From Magnaporthiopsis rhizophila (lineage: Eukaryota > Ascomycota > Sordariomycetes > Magnaporthales > Magnaporthaceae): a stretch of 64,000 nucleotides of DNA. Of the stretch, positions 47,303-58,427 are shown piece after piece. A model generated the notes under the pieces. That model worked only from the letters and a program-made list of their open reading frames with translations, did not search any database and was not told the origin of the DNA. The stretch is from contig PYSS01000004.1 of the NCBI GenBank assembly GCA_003049465.1, positions 562,722 to 626,721 of the forward strand. The letters are read 5' to 3'. How positions within the stretch are numbered: position 1 is the first letter of the stretch; every line of letters starts with the position of its first letter. A program made the translations under genes and the position numbers.

Positions 47303-48238
47303 TCACTCACTCCCTACCTCTCCAAAGACACACTTTGCCCCCGATGCCGTCTCCGTCCTGAGCCTGTCCAGGTGCCCGCTGTCCATGACCTCGCAAAAGT
47401 CGCGGGCCCACACTAGCCGCCGGCCGGCCGCCGCCCCCTCGGAGACGTGGGGCACGTCGAAACCGAGCCTGGACAGGCAGCTGAGCAGCGCGCTGCCCCC
47501 CTGATCCGCCATGACGACGCCGGCCGACGCGGCAAGGAGGCACTCGAGGTCCGTGATGGAGTCTCCAAAGTAGACGGTCGTTCGCGTCCCGCTGCTGCCG
47601 CGCCTTTCCAGGAACGCTTTCAGCTTGTCCGCCGACGTCGTGAGGGCCGGCGGGCAGGCATCCGTTGTTGCCCTGTTCTCCTCAGCATCATCCCCACCAT
47701 CATCGCCATCGTCAATCTCCCGGCTCCACCCCGCCGGCCCGCTGACGGAACCGTCGGCCGTGATGTCGTTACTAATAACGTGGAGGTCTGAGATGGCTGC
47801 TGCTGCTGCTGCTGCCGCCGTTCCGTCGGCGCCACCGCTGCCACCCGCTTCGTCATCACTACCGCACAGGGACACGGCGCCCCTGATGAAAGCCGCAGAC
47901 CAGTTGACCGAGAGCACCGACAGCGACACCGATCCGGCCGCCGCCAACGCGACGATGAACCGTCCGAACCCGGGGCGCAGGGCCGTCTTGCCCGTCCGGA
48001 CGGCGTCCCGCCCCGCCTCGAACAGGTGGGCATCCGTGCAGCCGGCAAACAGGCGCGAGCGGCCGACGCGTGACAGCGAGGCGCCGTCGACGGCGCGCAG
48101 GCTGGCCAAAAACGCGCGCTCGGCTGCCACCGTGCGCCGGTCCGCCTCGGCGGGCACAAAGGCGGCCGTGTGCCGCTTGTGGTCCGCCACGTACGACGAC
48201 ACGATCCAGTCCCAGGTGGCTTGGCTGCTGGTGCTTTG

Positions 48239-48277
<39 letters not shown>

Positions 48278-48355
48278 GGAGACGGCAAAGGCGCCCAGAC
48301 AGCTGATGGTGTCTTTGGTCGTGATGGTGCCGTCAAAGTCGAGCACGATGTCCAT
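47303..48355 (-). CDS. HAD-superfamily phosphatase (CTO1/phosphoserine phosphatase-like)
   Basis: Cytosolic haloacid-dehalogenase-type phosphatase, substrate unknown; the closest described fungal relatives are the yeast Cto1-like proteins. Single exon, 350 residues, start at the ATG on 48353-48355 directly before the catalytic motif DFDGTITTKDT (nucleophile Asp6, acid/base Asp8). Motif III lysine is likely in SADKLKAFLERRG and motif IV is GDSITDLECL (Gly264, Asp265). A run of 11 Gln (residues 28-38) sits between motif I and the next helix, and a poly-Ala run and an acidic Asp/Gly stretch are further inserts, so the core is enlarged. A longer upstream frame to 48694 has no family character. 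A donor-like GTAGGG near the stop could add a small exon, but nothing requires it. Confidence 0.85.
48242..48274 (-). repeat. CAG repeat encoding polyglutamine in the HAD gene
   Basis: Eleven uninterrupted CTG/CAG trinucleotides inside the coding frame, giving Gln28-Gln38. Confidence 0.95.
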
Positions 48356-48980
48356 TTCGCGTTTCGGCGGGGTCGGTTCTTCGGACTTCCGCCGGTGTTT
48401 TGCACCGTGGCGTGCGTGGACTTGTCTTGACTGTAGGGTTTGAGACAAATTCGAGGTTGGTTTTTGACGCAACAGCAAGTCCAAGACCTCGCTTGCCAAA
48501 ACCTCGCATACGTCAGTCACGTCGGGCGGCTCGGCGGTTTGCGTCAAAGGGTCAAAGAGCCGATTGCTTTCTGAATCATCAATCATATCCCGTGGACAGA
48601 GCCCCACATCGGTGCAACTCACTATATGCAAACACACGGACCGGGTAATTCTGTGCCATCTGCCTTTATGTTTTATCAAAAATGCCCGAGCCAACCTCTA
48701 GGACTGCCGTGTCCAGCTGCCATGGAACCGGGCCCTGCGCCCGTCCAGACATGACGGCAGCAGGCTGGCCGCGTGTGTAAACTCAAGGGGTATCGTCTTC
48801 TTCCCAACTTGTCGGAGCCATTGATGCCGGTGGGGGAAGCTGGTAGAAGCTAGACAGAAATAAGCAGTATTTGGTGCACGGATGGGCCTCCCAGACCAAT
48901 GAAAACCGAAACGCCTAGTTGTGGTAGCCGCATAACGACAAGAAACAACAATGAAGAAGAAGAAAAATACCAAAACGGAC
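48356..48980. promoter_or_regulatory. Spacer between TFIIF beta and HAD phosphatase genes
   Basis: 625 bases that serve as 3' flank of the TFIIF beta gene and promoter of the HAD gene, both on the minus strand. No additional gene seen. Confidence 0.5.
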
Positions 48981-50193
48981 TCAGAGGACGTCTTCCATCT
49001 TGATGTCGCCTTCGTCGTCGTCGTCGTCGGCGTTCTCCGCCACAGGTGCAATGGCGCCGTCTCCCTCCTGCGCCGAGATGTTGTTGGAGCGGACGACGTC
49101 CTTTGTCAGGGACCAAAGGTTGGCAAATCTGCCCGTCTTGTGCAGCTCGGCAACCTTCTCCAGCGTCTGCCTGAGGTACGCCTCGGGCTGCCTCAGCTCG
49201 TGGCGGAGCGTCTTCATGCTGTAGTACTGATAGATGGCGAACAGCTTGAAGATGCGATCCAGCAGCTCGTTCTCGGCCATGCGCGTCGTCTTCATGTCCA
49301 CCCTCTTGGCCTTGGTCGGCGGAGGAGCCTGAGCGGCGGCAGGCTGTGCGCGCGAGAAACGAGACTGGGTCAGTATTTGGCGCAAGCAGGGCGGGCACCA
49401 AGGAGAGCGCGAGCACACATACAATAAAGTTCTGCAGCCTGTTCTGGGCGGCGAGGCCACCGCGCTCGAGAGAGTTGAGCGAGATGTTGGTCTCGTCAAT
49501 GAAGGTGACGACGGCCGTGGGCTTGGAGGCCTCGATGGCCCTCAGGGCGAGCATGTGATCCGTCTCGGGGTTGTCGACGGGTATGCAGTTGAGCTCATGG
49601 CGGACGCGGCCGGCAATTTTGGTCTTCTTAGGGATGGCCTTGCGGTAAAACTCGCGCCGCGGTCCCCGACGGCGGCCGCCGGGGAACTTTGGCTTCTCGG
49701 CGGGCTTGTCGGGCCTGGGTTGGCGCAGCAGCTTGGAGGGCACGCCGGCGGCGGCGGCCTCGGCGCGCGCGCGGTTCCTCTCCTTGTAGTGCGGCAGGTC
49801 CTCCTCGGAGAAGAGGAATGTGTTGTTGACGCGCATCTCGGTAACCTTGAGATCGTACTCCTTGGGGACGAGCTGGTGCTGTGCCAGATTGTTGTGCAGC
49901 AGCATGCGCAGGCGCGGGTTCGGCTGGCCCGTCTTGGGGTCGACCTCGTACCACTGGCGGATGCGCCCGACCTCGATCTCGGCGTCGTCGGGGAGCTTGT
50001 CCCATGCCTCCCAGACGTAGTTGGGCACGCGCGCCAGGTACATATTGTCGTATTTTGGATCGTCGGCCATCTTGTCGTAGAACTCGAGGTCGCCGCCCGC
50101 CTCGTCGAGCGGGTCATCCTCGGCAGCCTCGTCGCCCTCGATGAAGGGCTCCTCATCGTCGTCGCGCTCGGGCTTGATCTTGATGTCGGACAT
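48981..50193 (-). CDS. TFG2: Transcription initiation factor IIF subunit beta (Tfg2/RAP30)
   Basis: Nuclear general transcription factor subunit; with the alpha subunit it delivers RNA polymerase II to the promoter. Exon 1 49423-50193, intron 49344-49422 (GTATGT..ACAG, branch CTGAC, 79 nt), exon 2 48981-49343; 377 residues. The N-terminal dimerisation domain starts after an acidic leader (YLARVPNYVWEAWDKLPDD) and includes MLLHNNLAQHQLVPKEYDL and NNTFLFSEEDL. The C-terminal winged helix carries the family signatures ELLDRIFKLFAIYQYYSMK and LRQPEAYLRQTLEKVAELHK. The tail is acidic (NADDDDDEGDIKMEDVL), as in other fungi. Transcribed divergently from the CCCH gene, 563 bases apart. Very secure identification. 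Confidence 0.95.
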
Positions 50194-50756
50194 TTTGGCG
50201 ACCCCGGGTGCTCACAGCGCGCCACCAAGCGGCGGTTGCTCGGTTGATGTGGCGGTGCGTCGGTCAATGCAGAAAAATTCTGTTTGGTTGACGTTGTTTG
50301 TTTTCTGTTAGGACCTGTTGGAGTAGAGGATGGGCGCGCCGGCGGATTGGGTGGAATGCAAGAGCAATCAATCAGCTTGATGTGACGAAATGCGCCGCGG
50401 CTTGCTCCAGTTGACCGAATCCGGCAGGCTGCCATAGATTGAGACTAGGGTGTGGGATTACGTAATTCGACTTGGCGGCAGGAAAGTCGTGGCCGGATTC
50501 GCCACTTTTCCCGCCGCGGCTTCTCTGCTGACAGCTTGACGACAGCACAGCCTTCCAGTCTTCCATTTCTCAGCCTCGACAACCCGACAATTCACCTCCC
50601 TCTGTCGCCCTTCTCAGTCCACGTAGTTTATCGCATCATTTTTTTTTTTACCGCCCGTCAACCCCGATTCTATCCGCCGGTCTCGCGTCTTATTGAATCG
50701 AGTATCGCGTTTCATTTCTTTGCCCCTCCTCGGTCTGAGCGCGTTGAGATACCATC
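50194..50756. promoter_or_regulatory. Bidirectional promoter region
   Basis: 563 bases between the divergent starts of the TFIIF beta and CCCH genes. A T-run (50640-50649) and CT-rich sequence precede the right-hand start. Confidence 0.5.
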
Positions 50757-52549
50757 ATGTCATCTGCGGAAGAGCAGGAAATCTTGGCTCGCATCGGCCA
50801 GCTTGCCGGTAGGATGCGCATCAGATCGGCCTCGAAAGCGAGTGTCTCCAATGTCCAAATGCTGACCCAAATGCTTCACCATCGGCAGGCCAGATCAACC
50901 GCCACAAGAGCCAGCAGACCGGAGCGGCCACCAGCCCAGCCCACCACTACCACCCCTACCACTGTACGTCTTTGCGATGCGACCGTTTAGAACGTGACTC
51001 TAACTCGCCGCAAGCCCCAACCAACGCGTACTCCTCGTGGGGTCGCGGCGCCGGGGGCTATCAGGCGCGAGGCGGCCGTGGAGCCAAGGCTGCCCCGCAT
51101 CGTCATCGGTCCCTGATCCTCAACAACACGGCGAACCATAACGGCGCCGCCCAGCCCGGCGGCAACACCAGGCCCGATCCCGACTCGGGCGCCAACTCGG
51201 ACGCATCCTCATCGTCATGGGTCACAAGGAAGGATCGACACCTGCAGCTGATCAACCCCGCCGTGTACGAGAAGGAGGCCCAGGCCCGGTCCAAGGCCAT
51301 GGCCGAGTCGACGCGACAGAAGGAACAGGTCGCAGACGACCGCGAGCGCTCTAAGCTGCTGGCCCACCTCCGCGGGGGTGTGACGCCCGTTACCCCCGTA
51401 GGCTATGCTAACACGCGCCCGTCCGCCCAGTACGAGGTCGTTGTGGACGGGATCCGGTTCAACGTCGCCAAGAACGGGAGCAAGCTCGTCAAGATCATCG
51501 GCACGTGTTTCCCTGTTGTCATGTCGCCTCGATACGACGATACTAACATGGGTGCTTGTATAGACAACAACGCGCCCAAGGCCACTCCCAAGATGGCCAC
51601 CGTGGGCGGAGTCAAGTTCTACCGCAGTCGTAACGGCAATCTGTACAGACATGGCCTCGTCAAAGCCCAGCGGTATGTCTCTCGGTCCCATGTTGCCGGA
51701 ACGCTTACCGAGAATCCATATAGGCGATCCGGAACTGTCCGCAAGGTGGACACGCCGTGCAGGATGTTCTCCATGACTGGTATCTTTCTTCTCCATCCCC
51801 CGTTTTCCTGCTTTTATCCCCCTCTTGGCGAAAGCAGCGGACGAACCACCTCGGTGCCTTTCTCTTGCAGCGACTCACGTCTTGCCTCGAGCGAGCGCAT
51901 CGAGTGTACGCGCAGCCGCTCTTATGATGGGTCAAGCAACTAACCACAGCTGTCCTTCCTCTTCGTTTCTCCTCCTTTCTTGTCGTTTCTTTTAGGTTCA
52001 TGCACAAACGGCCCTCGCTGCCGCTACATACACGACCCAGCCAAAGTCGCCATATGCAGAGACTTTCTCGTCACAGGCAACTGCATCAGCGGGGACTCGT
52101 GCGACCTTTCTCACGAGCTGACGGATGAGCGGACGCCCGCATGCGTCCACTACGCCAAGGGCAAGTGCACAAACCCCGACTGTCAGTATGCTCACATGCA
52201 AGTGACTCCAGGAGCCTTGGTGTGCCGGGATTTCGGCATGTTCGGATATTGCAGCAAAGGCGCCAACTGTGATGAACGGCACGTGTTCGAATGTCCCGAC
52301 TTCAGCAACACGGGGGTCTGTAAGACAAAGGGCTGTAAGCTCCCGCATCGGGAGAGGGCAAGCGTCCTTCGCAAGGCCGGAGCGGCAGCAGGCGACAAGG
52401 ACGTGGACATGGCGGATATATCAAGCGACGAGGATGGCGAGTCGGTTGATAGCAACGATGTCGACTCGGACGCTGTCGACGAATTCCTAGGGGACGATGA
52501 TGCTTCTGACGAAGTTTTCGATCCCAACCAGGAGTACATCCAGCTCTGA
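50757..52549 (+). CDS. CCCH zinc-finger protein with five fingers (ZC3H3/Red5-like)
   Basis: Probable nuclear RNA-binding protein related to human ZC3H3 and fission yeast Red5, which act in RNA surveillance and export. Proposed exons: 50757-50808, 50889-50963, 51015-51500, 51564-51672, 51724-51779, 51996-52549; 443 residues. The N-terminus reads ILARIGQLAGQINRHKSQQ after the first intron is removed, a family hallmark. Five C3H fingers: Cys253/262/268-His272, Cys280/289/295-His299, Cys309/317/322-His326, Cys336/345/351-His355, Cys359/368/373-His377. The tail is acidic. The fifth intron (51780-51995, with stops in frame) must be removed to complete finger 1. Branch points CTAAC/CTGAC are visible in several introns. 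The third intron (51501-51563) has no good GT donor in the right phase; a GC donor at 51501 fits best, with GT at 51507 as the alternative. Family call firm; exact splicing uncertain. Confidence 0.88.
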
Positions 52550-53682
52550 GCATCGTTTGCTTCACTGGTGGCTCAACCACCTACTTTCTCCCATTTCTTC
52601 GCACCCTTTATTGTTTTCCCAACCCTCACGTGCTCATGATGTCCGTTCCGCATGCTGGCTCTCCCCGTGCCCCTGTTCGGCAAGCGGTCTCCCATCATGA
52701 CGTGGGCAAGTTGGGAAGCAATATGGCTCTGGGCTGGACGAACACCGGCCAGATTGAGTGTCGCTTGGATTGGAGGATGGCTAGACTAGCAGCTCGGGCC
52801 TTGGGCCTCGAAGCATTTTGTTGGCATAGATTTGCCGGAGAAGGCGGTTGGCGTTGGGACGGGACGATACCACATTGATAGAGTAGCAAAAGGAGAAGAA
52901 GAAAGAAAGAGAAAAAAAAAAAAAAAAAAAAAAAAAGGACGGGTTAGAAGAAGCTTTGGAAAGAAACATAATAATCTATGCGCATGCTTTAATGGTGTGT
53001 GCCGGATGGATTCACGACATGGATGAGTGACGCGGCTGTTGTCTGCAAGTCAATTAATTGCAGGGGTCTCGGCTGTTCCATGACGATAGGCCAGCCTTAG
53101 TGAGATGGGCTGGCGCCAGGTGCACCGCCTTAACTCAGCCTCCACTTGACGTGCCAGCGGCTAACGAGGTCGCCCCCGGCTCACCAACCAGCAGCTGAAG
53201 GCGAGGGATGGGGCCGTTTAAATTCATCAATGCTACCATACGTAATCTTGAGTTGACACGGATGGGATGACCCCGACTGCCTCTTGTCGTGTCAAACAAT
53301 TCTTACATATCGTGCTTCGGCCGTTTGCATTGCATTTCTTTGTCGCTCCGTTGGACAAAGGCCGCCAACACCGCTCGTTCCTTTAGTCTCGTCCCTTGTC
53401 CGCTTTCACCCGTAGGCCTTTTTACCCCGCAATTGCTTGCCTCCAATCGAGTCGGCGTTGGAGCTGCGACATCAAACAGGGCCAGGCTCAATATCATAAG
53501 GAAAATAGTAGTTATTCCGAGTCGAGGTTCTAGGCCTACACGAGCACACGCGCCAAGCAAACAAGGGTGAAAAGGGGCACGCATCACCACCACCGCCACG
53601 GCTGCCACCGGCTTTGAACCGAGCTGGCTGGAAACGAAAGATAGGAGGAGAAGAAGAATCAGCAAGTAGCCCAGGAAGAAAA
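52550..53682. other. Spacer between CCCH and Sel1 genes
   Basis: 1.1 kb, with poly-A at 52913-52936. Frames here are unremarkable. The last 100 bases are an A/G-rich leader directly before the Sel1 gene's ATG. Confidence 0.5.
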
Positions 53683-56600
53683 ATGGGGCTGCGCGACCTC
53701 CTCAAGAAGAAGGACAAGGACGCGGACGAAGAGAAGCATCAGCAGCAGGACCTGCCGAAGCCGCCCGACTTCAAGTTCATCCGGTCCGACACGCACGGCG
53801 CCGAGGTGATCCACCCGCCCAGCGGGCCCGTGACGGCGACGGCGGACAGCGAAGGCGGTGGGCGGCGCAGCTTCTTTGGCGGCGGCGGCGGCGGCGGGTC
53901 CTCGAAGCGCGACCCGTCCACGTCGTCGTCGGGCCAGCTGGGGGTGGAGGAGAAGAAGGAGAAGGGCCTGCGACGGCTGTCGCAGAAGCTGCACAACCAC
54001 CTGGGCAGCCGGCACGCGACGGCGTCGAGCGAGAGCGTGCCGCCGGACCTGCCCGAGATCGTGGTCGCCGGGCCGGCGGCGGCAGACGGCGAGGCGGAGG
54101 CGGCGGCGCAGTGGGAGCAGCGCGCGACGCTGCTCGCGCGCGAGAACGAGCGCGTGCGCGGCCGGCCCGGGTCGTCCGGCCGCCGCAATGACGACGACAG
54201 CCCGGCCGAGCTGGACGTGGACGCGGGCGCGGGCCTCGCGAGGAAGAGGAGCGCCAGCGTCGTGTCGACCAAGGCCGTCGACGACGACATCCAGGAGGCC
54301 ATCCGGCTGCACGAGACCGGGGACCTGGAGAGGTCGACGGTGCTGTTTGGCCGGCTTGCCGACCCGGAGGGGGCGAACAACCCGCTGAGCCAGGTGTTGT
54401 ACGGGCTTGCTCTACGGTAATTACCGAGTCTCCTTCCTTCCTGAGCAGAAGAAAGCATAATCACCCGGTACGGTACTGAGGAACATACACACGAAAACAG
54501 ACACGGCTGGGGCTGCGAGCCCGACCCGGCCGGAGCGGTCGACTACCTCTCCAAGGCGGCGGCCAACGCGGCCACGGTCGAGTCGCTGGCGCTGCAGGCG
54601 GGCATGAAGAAGGGCGGCGCCGCAAAGGGCGAGCTGGTGCTGGCCATCTTTGAGCTGGCCAATTGCTTCCGGCACGGATGGGGCGTCCCCAAGGATGCCG
54701 TAGCGGCCAAGCAGGTGTGTTCTTCTCGTTCTGTTTGTTTGTTTGTTTGTTTGTTTATTTTGCAGAACCCCCTCGTACTGCTAGCTCTCTCTTCACGAAC
54801 AAAAAGATGCTGACGACTAGCTCGGTATTCAAAAGTACTACGAAACGGCAGCAAATCTTGGCGACACAGGTATGTGGGCTAGCTAACCAGCCGGCTTCGG
54901 CCCCGAGACTCCCCCGGCCCGCGGCGAGGCTGTTGACTTCCCCAACCCCGAAGCCCGCCCGGCGTCCCCGGCTTTTTGTTTTGGTGAGAGATGTGTCTCC
55001 TTCTCACACGCTGTCTTCTCTCTTTTGTTTTCTAGACGCCATGAACGAGGTGGCATGGTGCTACCTGGAAGGATTTGGTTGCAAGAAAGACAAGGTAAGA
55101 AAGAAAAACAAACAAACCGAAAAAAAAAAAAAAAAAAAAAAGCAAGGACGCGGCAGCTGCACATGGCGTATGTCTATCTGCTTTGCTCTTCGTCTCGCCG
55201 GGTGCTTCTCCGGTCTCGCGTCCCGCATATGCCCCTTGTCGTCAGCAAAAGCAAACATGGCATGGTGCCTGCCGCAAAGTCGCCGTGTCAACTTGATGCC
55301 GGTTTGCGTGGTCTCTCTCCTGTGGCCTGGGTGGGCGGTCCCCATTCGCCGGGCCCCATCTCCCATCCATCCATCCCCTAACCCACTACCGCACGCATGC
55401 AGCAGCAGCAGCCCGAGCCCAGTGAGCCCAGCCCGAGTTTTTGACGCATGGTACCTTGCCTATTCTCGACCGGTCGGTCGGTTGGGCATCAACGCGAGCT
55501 GCTGGGAGGCGGACGGACGAATCGGAGCACCTCCCCACGCAGTCTTTGGACATCACATGAGGATTGGCTCTCTGCCCGAAGCTAACCAATTCGGAAAACA
55601 GTTCGCGTCTGCAAAGTACTACCGCCTTGCTGAGAAAAACGGAAACAAGACGCTGGGGAATTCATGGTACGTATTCTTTGTCTTACTCTTTTTGTTTTCA
55701 TGCACCAGCCAGCCCCCTCTTTTTTTTCAGCCCTTTTCCCCAAAGTCCGAAGCCATCTCCAAGTTGCAGCATCATCGCCGTAAAGCACTCCAACAAAGAG
55801 CAGACTTTGTTGTTTTGTTTTCCCTACCCACCCGTCTTCTTTTCCCCCTTTCCTGCCAGCACCAGTCGCAGCATGCGCTCTCCCCCGCGCGGCCGACCTG
55901 ACAGGCCCGTCGCAAATCCCACAACACCACCTGCCAACCCATTTCCCACACACAAACGTGCAGGGTGGGTTTGCGGCTGCCCGGTCGGTCGCAGATGACT
56001 TGCGCCGCGTCGGCTTGATAGGCCCGCGCAAGAAGAAAAAAACAAAACAAAACAAACGAGGGGACTTTTTTGCTGGTCGGCCGCCCTCCTCGGCTGCCTG
56101 CAGCTCTGACGGGCCAATGTTGGCGGCCCTCCCCTCCCCATGCATTCGGCGCATCATCCCCAATCTGTTCTTTCCTGGCCAGTCGTTCAAGTCGTCCGCC
56201 CTGCTTTTCTTTGGCTGGATGAGAATCGCTCTCGGGAAACGATGCCCATCATCTCATCCCATCACGCTGTCTGGCCACCCAAATCCCACCCCGAAAACGA
56301 CGCACACTCCCTCCGCACGCCCCCCATGCGCCATATCCATCTGCAATGCCATGCCATGCCATGCCATGCCAGGCCATGCGAGGCCAACGGCTGCATAATG
56401 CGGGATTGCTGCTTTTTGCCCACGCTACTGTGCCTCAAGCGAGCGCCAGGCCACCCCTCCAGATTGTCCCCTTCGGCCCTTTGGGCCAGTTGGACAATGC
56501 GCCCCTCTTTCTGCCGGAGACCTTTTTTTCCCCCTCGGCGTCGCGCAGCTGCGCGGATGCTACCTTTTTTTTTTGTTTTGCGCAATTGCTTTTTTTTTTG

Positions 56601-56853
56601 TGTGTGTGCGTGTGTTGTGTTGTTTTACGTATTCCCGCCGGCGCGCCAACTCGCAAAAACACACCAAAATCGCTTGGAGGACAGGAGAGAATAGAGTGCA
56701 TGCTGCATCTGCACTGCTTCCTCTTTGTTGCCCAACGGGTGGAGATGTTTGAATTGACTGATATGTGTTTTTCCGGGAATGCTGACCCTACATGTCTCTC
56801 AACATAGGATCTGGAAGGACAAGTACGACCCCGGCAAGGGAGGGAAGAAGTGA
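53683..56853 (+). CDS. Sel1-repeat protein (Nif1/Dsf2-like)
   Basis: Scaffold-type protein with Sel1 (TPR-like) repeats; fission yeast Nif1 and yeast Dsf2, which share this C-terminal region as I remember them, act in cell-cycle or polarity control. Proposed exons: 53683-54416, 54501-54714, 54836-54869, 55036-55094, 55602-55666, 56808-56853; 383 residues. All junctions have GT..AG ends and restore the frame. The N-terminal 210 residues are charged and disordered (start MGLRDLLKKKDK, Gly run near residue 68). Repeats follow: DDIQEAIRLHETGDLERS, then ELVLAIFELANCFRHGWGVP, then YYETAANLGDTDAMNEVAWC, then YYRLAEKNGNKTLGNSWIWK, ending in DKYDPGKGGKK. The start at 53683 follows a purine-rich leader; an in-frame CTG/ATG-poor extension upstream is not used. 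The last two introns are 507 and 1141 nt, very long for this lineage. Confidence 0.88.
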
Positions 56854-58156
56854 GAACAACAAATGGGGGGGTACATACATACACCGGTCGGGTGATATGC
56901 AACTATCGGGGGGTTTTTTTTTTGCGCCAAGGAAATGCACGGTAACTGTTTTCCCTCGGGACAGCGAGGTACTTTGCTCTGCTGATTCCCCACCAAACCG
57001 CATTATTCGTCCAGTCAGGGCTTGCATTTGCTTAGGGCTTCAGACAGACAAAACATCTCGTGTTTTCCACTGTCTGGTCCCAGTCCCAAAAGCGACTGGC
57101 CATCATTTGGTGATGCTGTTTTGTTTGTTTGTTTGTTTGTTTTTCTTTGGATTCTCGTGGTTTCTGGGTATCAGTCTCCGGTTTGCTAGTTCGCGAGATT
57201 CGTCTCGACGCCTGCCGCAACACGCCCCTCGATCAGAAGACAATGCCCGCGCGGGACGGAGGCGGGTCAGGTTATTCGGGAGGAAGGAACGGAGCTACGG
57301 GCGGTATGATGACGGAAGCTCAACAAGAACGGCACGTTTTGTTACTACTACTGGGATTGGACTGAATCCGAAAAGCAAGCGTCGCATTTCTACTCGTGCT
57401 GCCGATCTGCCGACGGGCTCCGTGTCAAAGCAGCACGGGGAGCTCGGGGTCTCGAGTCTGCGCACTTGGGGCGGGCTAACGTAGAAAGTGCAAATCCTTT
57501 CGTTTGACCACAAACCAAGGAAGGCCATTTTGGCGCCCGGCTTCTTCATCGGCACCCGGCCCCCCGGGGGGAATGATAATGGCCCGTGCAAAAAAAGACC
57601 CAAGGAAAAGCAAGGGTGGGAGGTGAGAAGGTGAGACGCAACCAAATCTCCCGTCTTTTTTCTCCATGGGGGAGAAGATTTCGCTCGCTGGCTGGCTGGA
57701 CTCTGCCGGCGGTTCCCACTTTCCATGCCGCACCGCACCGCAAACCTTTCACTTTGCCGCTCAGCTGCATGGCGGATGAATGGATGGATGGATGGATGGA
57801 TGATCACTGCTGCCCTCCCTATATGGCAAAGCTATTATGGTTCTTCTTATCTGGCTTCTTTTTTTTTTTTTTTTTTTTTTTTGTTTCCTTCTCTTCCGCC
57901 TTGATTCCCGGCTGTGCCCTGCCGTGTGAGGAGGATCAGCCACATGCACACGCATGAGGACGCTGATCAGCTGAAGCAGACGGGCTGCGCCGGAGCGGCG
58001 TTTTTTTTCGGTCCCGGGTGATGTTGCGGAGAAGTGACGGTGGTGGTACATGTTATTGCGAGAAACAAGCGTGTTCTTGTTTTTTTTTTTTTTTTAATTG
58101 TCGTCCTCAATTTGGTTCACGCTGTTTTGGGGGTTCCCTGACTGAGGCCGATACGG

Positions 58157-58198
58157 ACAGGCAGACAGACAGGCAGGCAGGCAGGCAGGCAGGCAGGT
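58157..58198. repeat. (GGCA)n microsatellite
   Basis: About eight GGCA units with slightly diverged GACA units at the left edge. Confidence 0.9.
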
Positions 58199-58383
58199 GA
58201 AGCCTTGCACACGGAAAAATCTCACTCGCACCACCACCACCCCCGACGGTCTAAAAGCACGTCCTATTCGTGTATTTCTCCGTCAGCCCTGGGATATGCA
58301 GTGATACCTCTCTCTCTCCCTCATCTCGTCGCATGCATGGCCGTGATATCGAATCCACAGGGCCGCAACGAAAACCACTCCGC

Positions 58384-58384
<1 letters not shown>

Positions 58385-58426
<42 letters not shown>
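58385..58426. repeat. (CA)n microsatellite
   Basis: About 20 CA units in the spacer downstream of the Sel1 gene. Confidence 0.9.

Positions 58427-58427
<1 letters not shown>

Noticed and set aside
47625..48443. 272-residue plus-strand frame
   Set aside because: Antisense shadow of the HAD phosphatase gene.
48356..48694. Upstream in-frame extension of the HAD phosphatase
   Set aside because: The extension has no family similarity, while the catalytic motif begins at residue 6 from the chosen ATG, as is usual.
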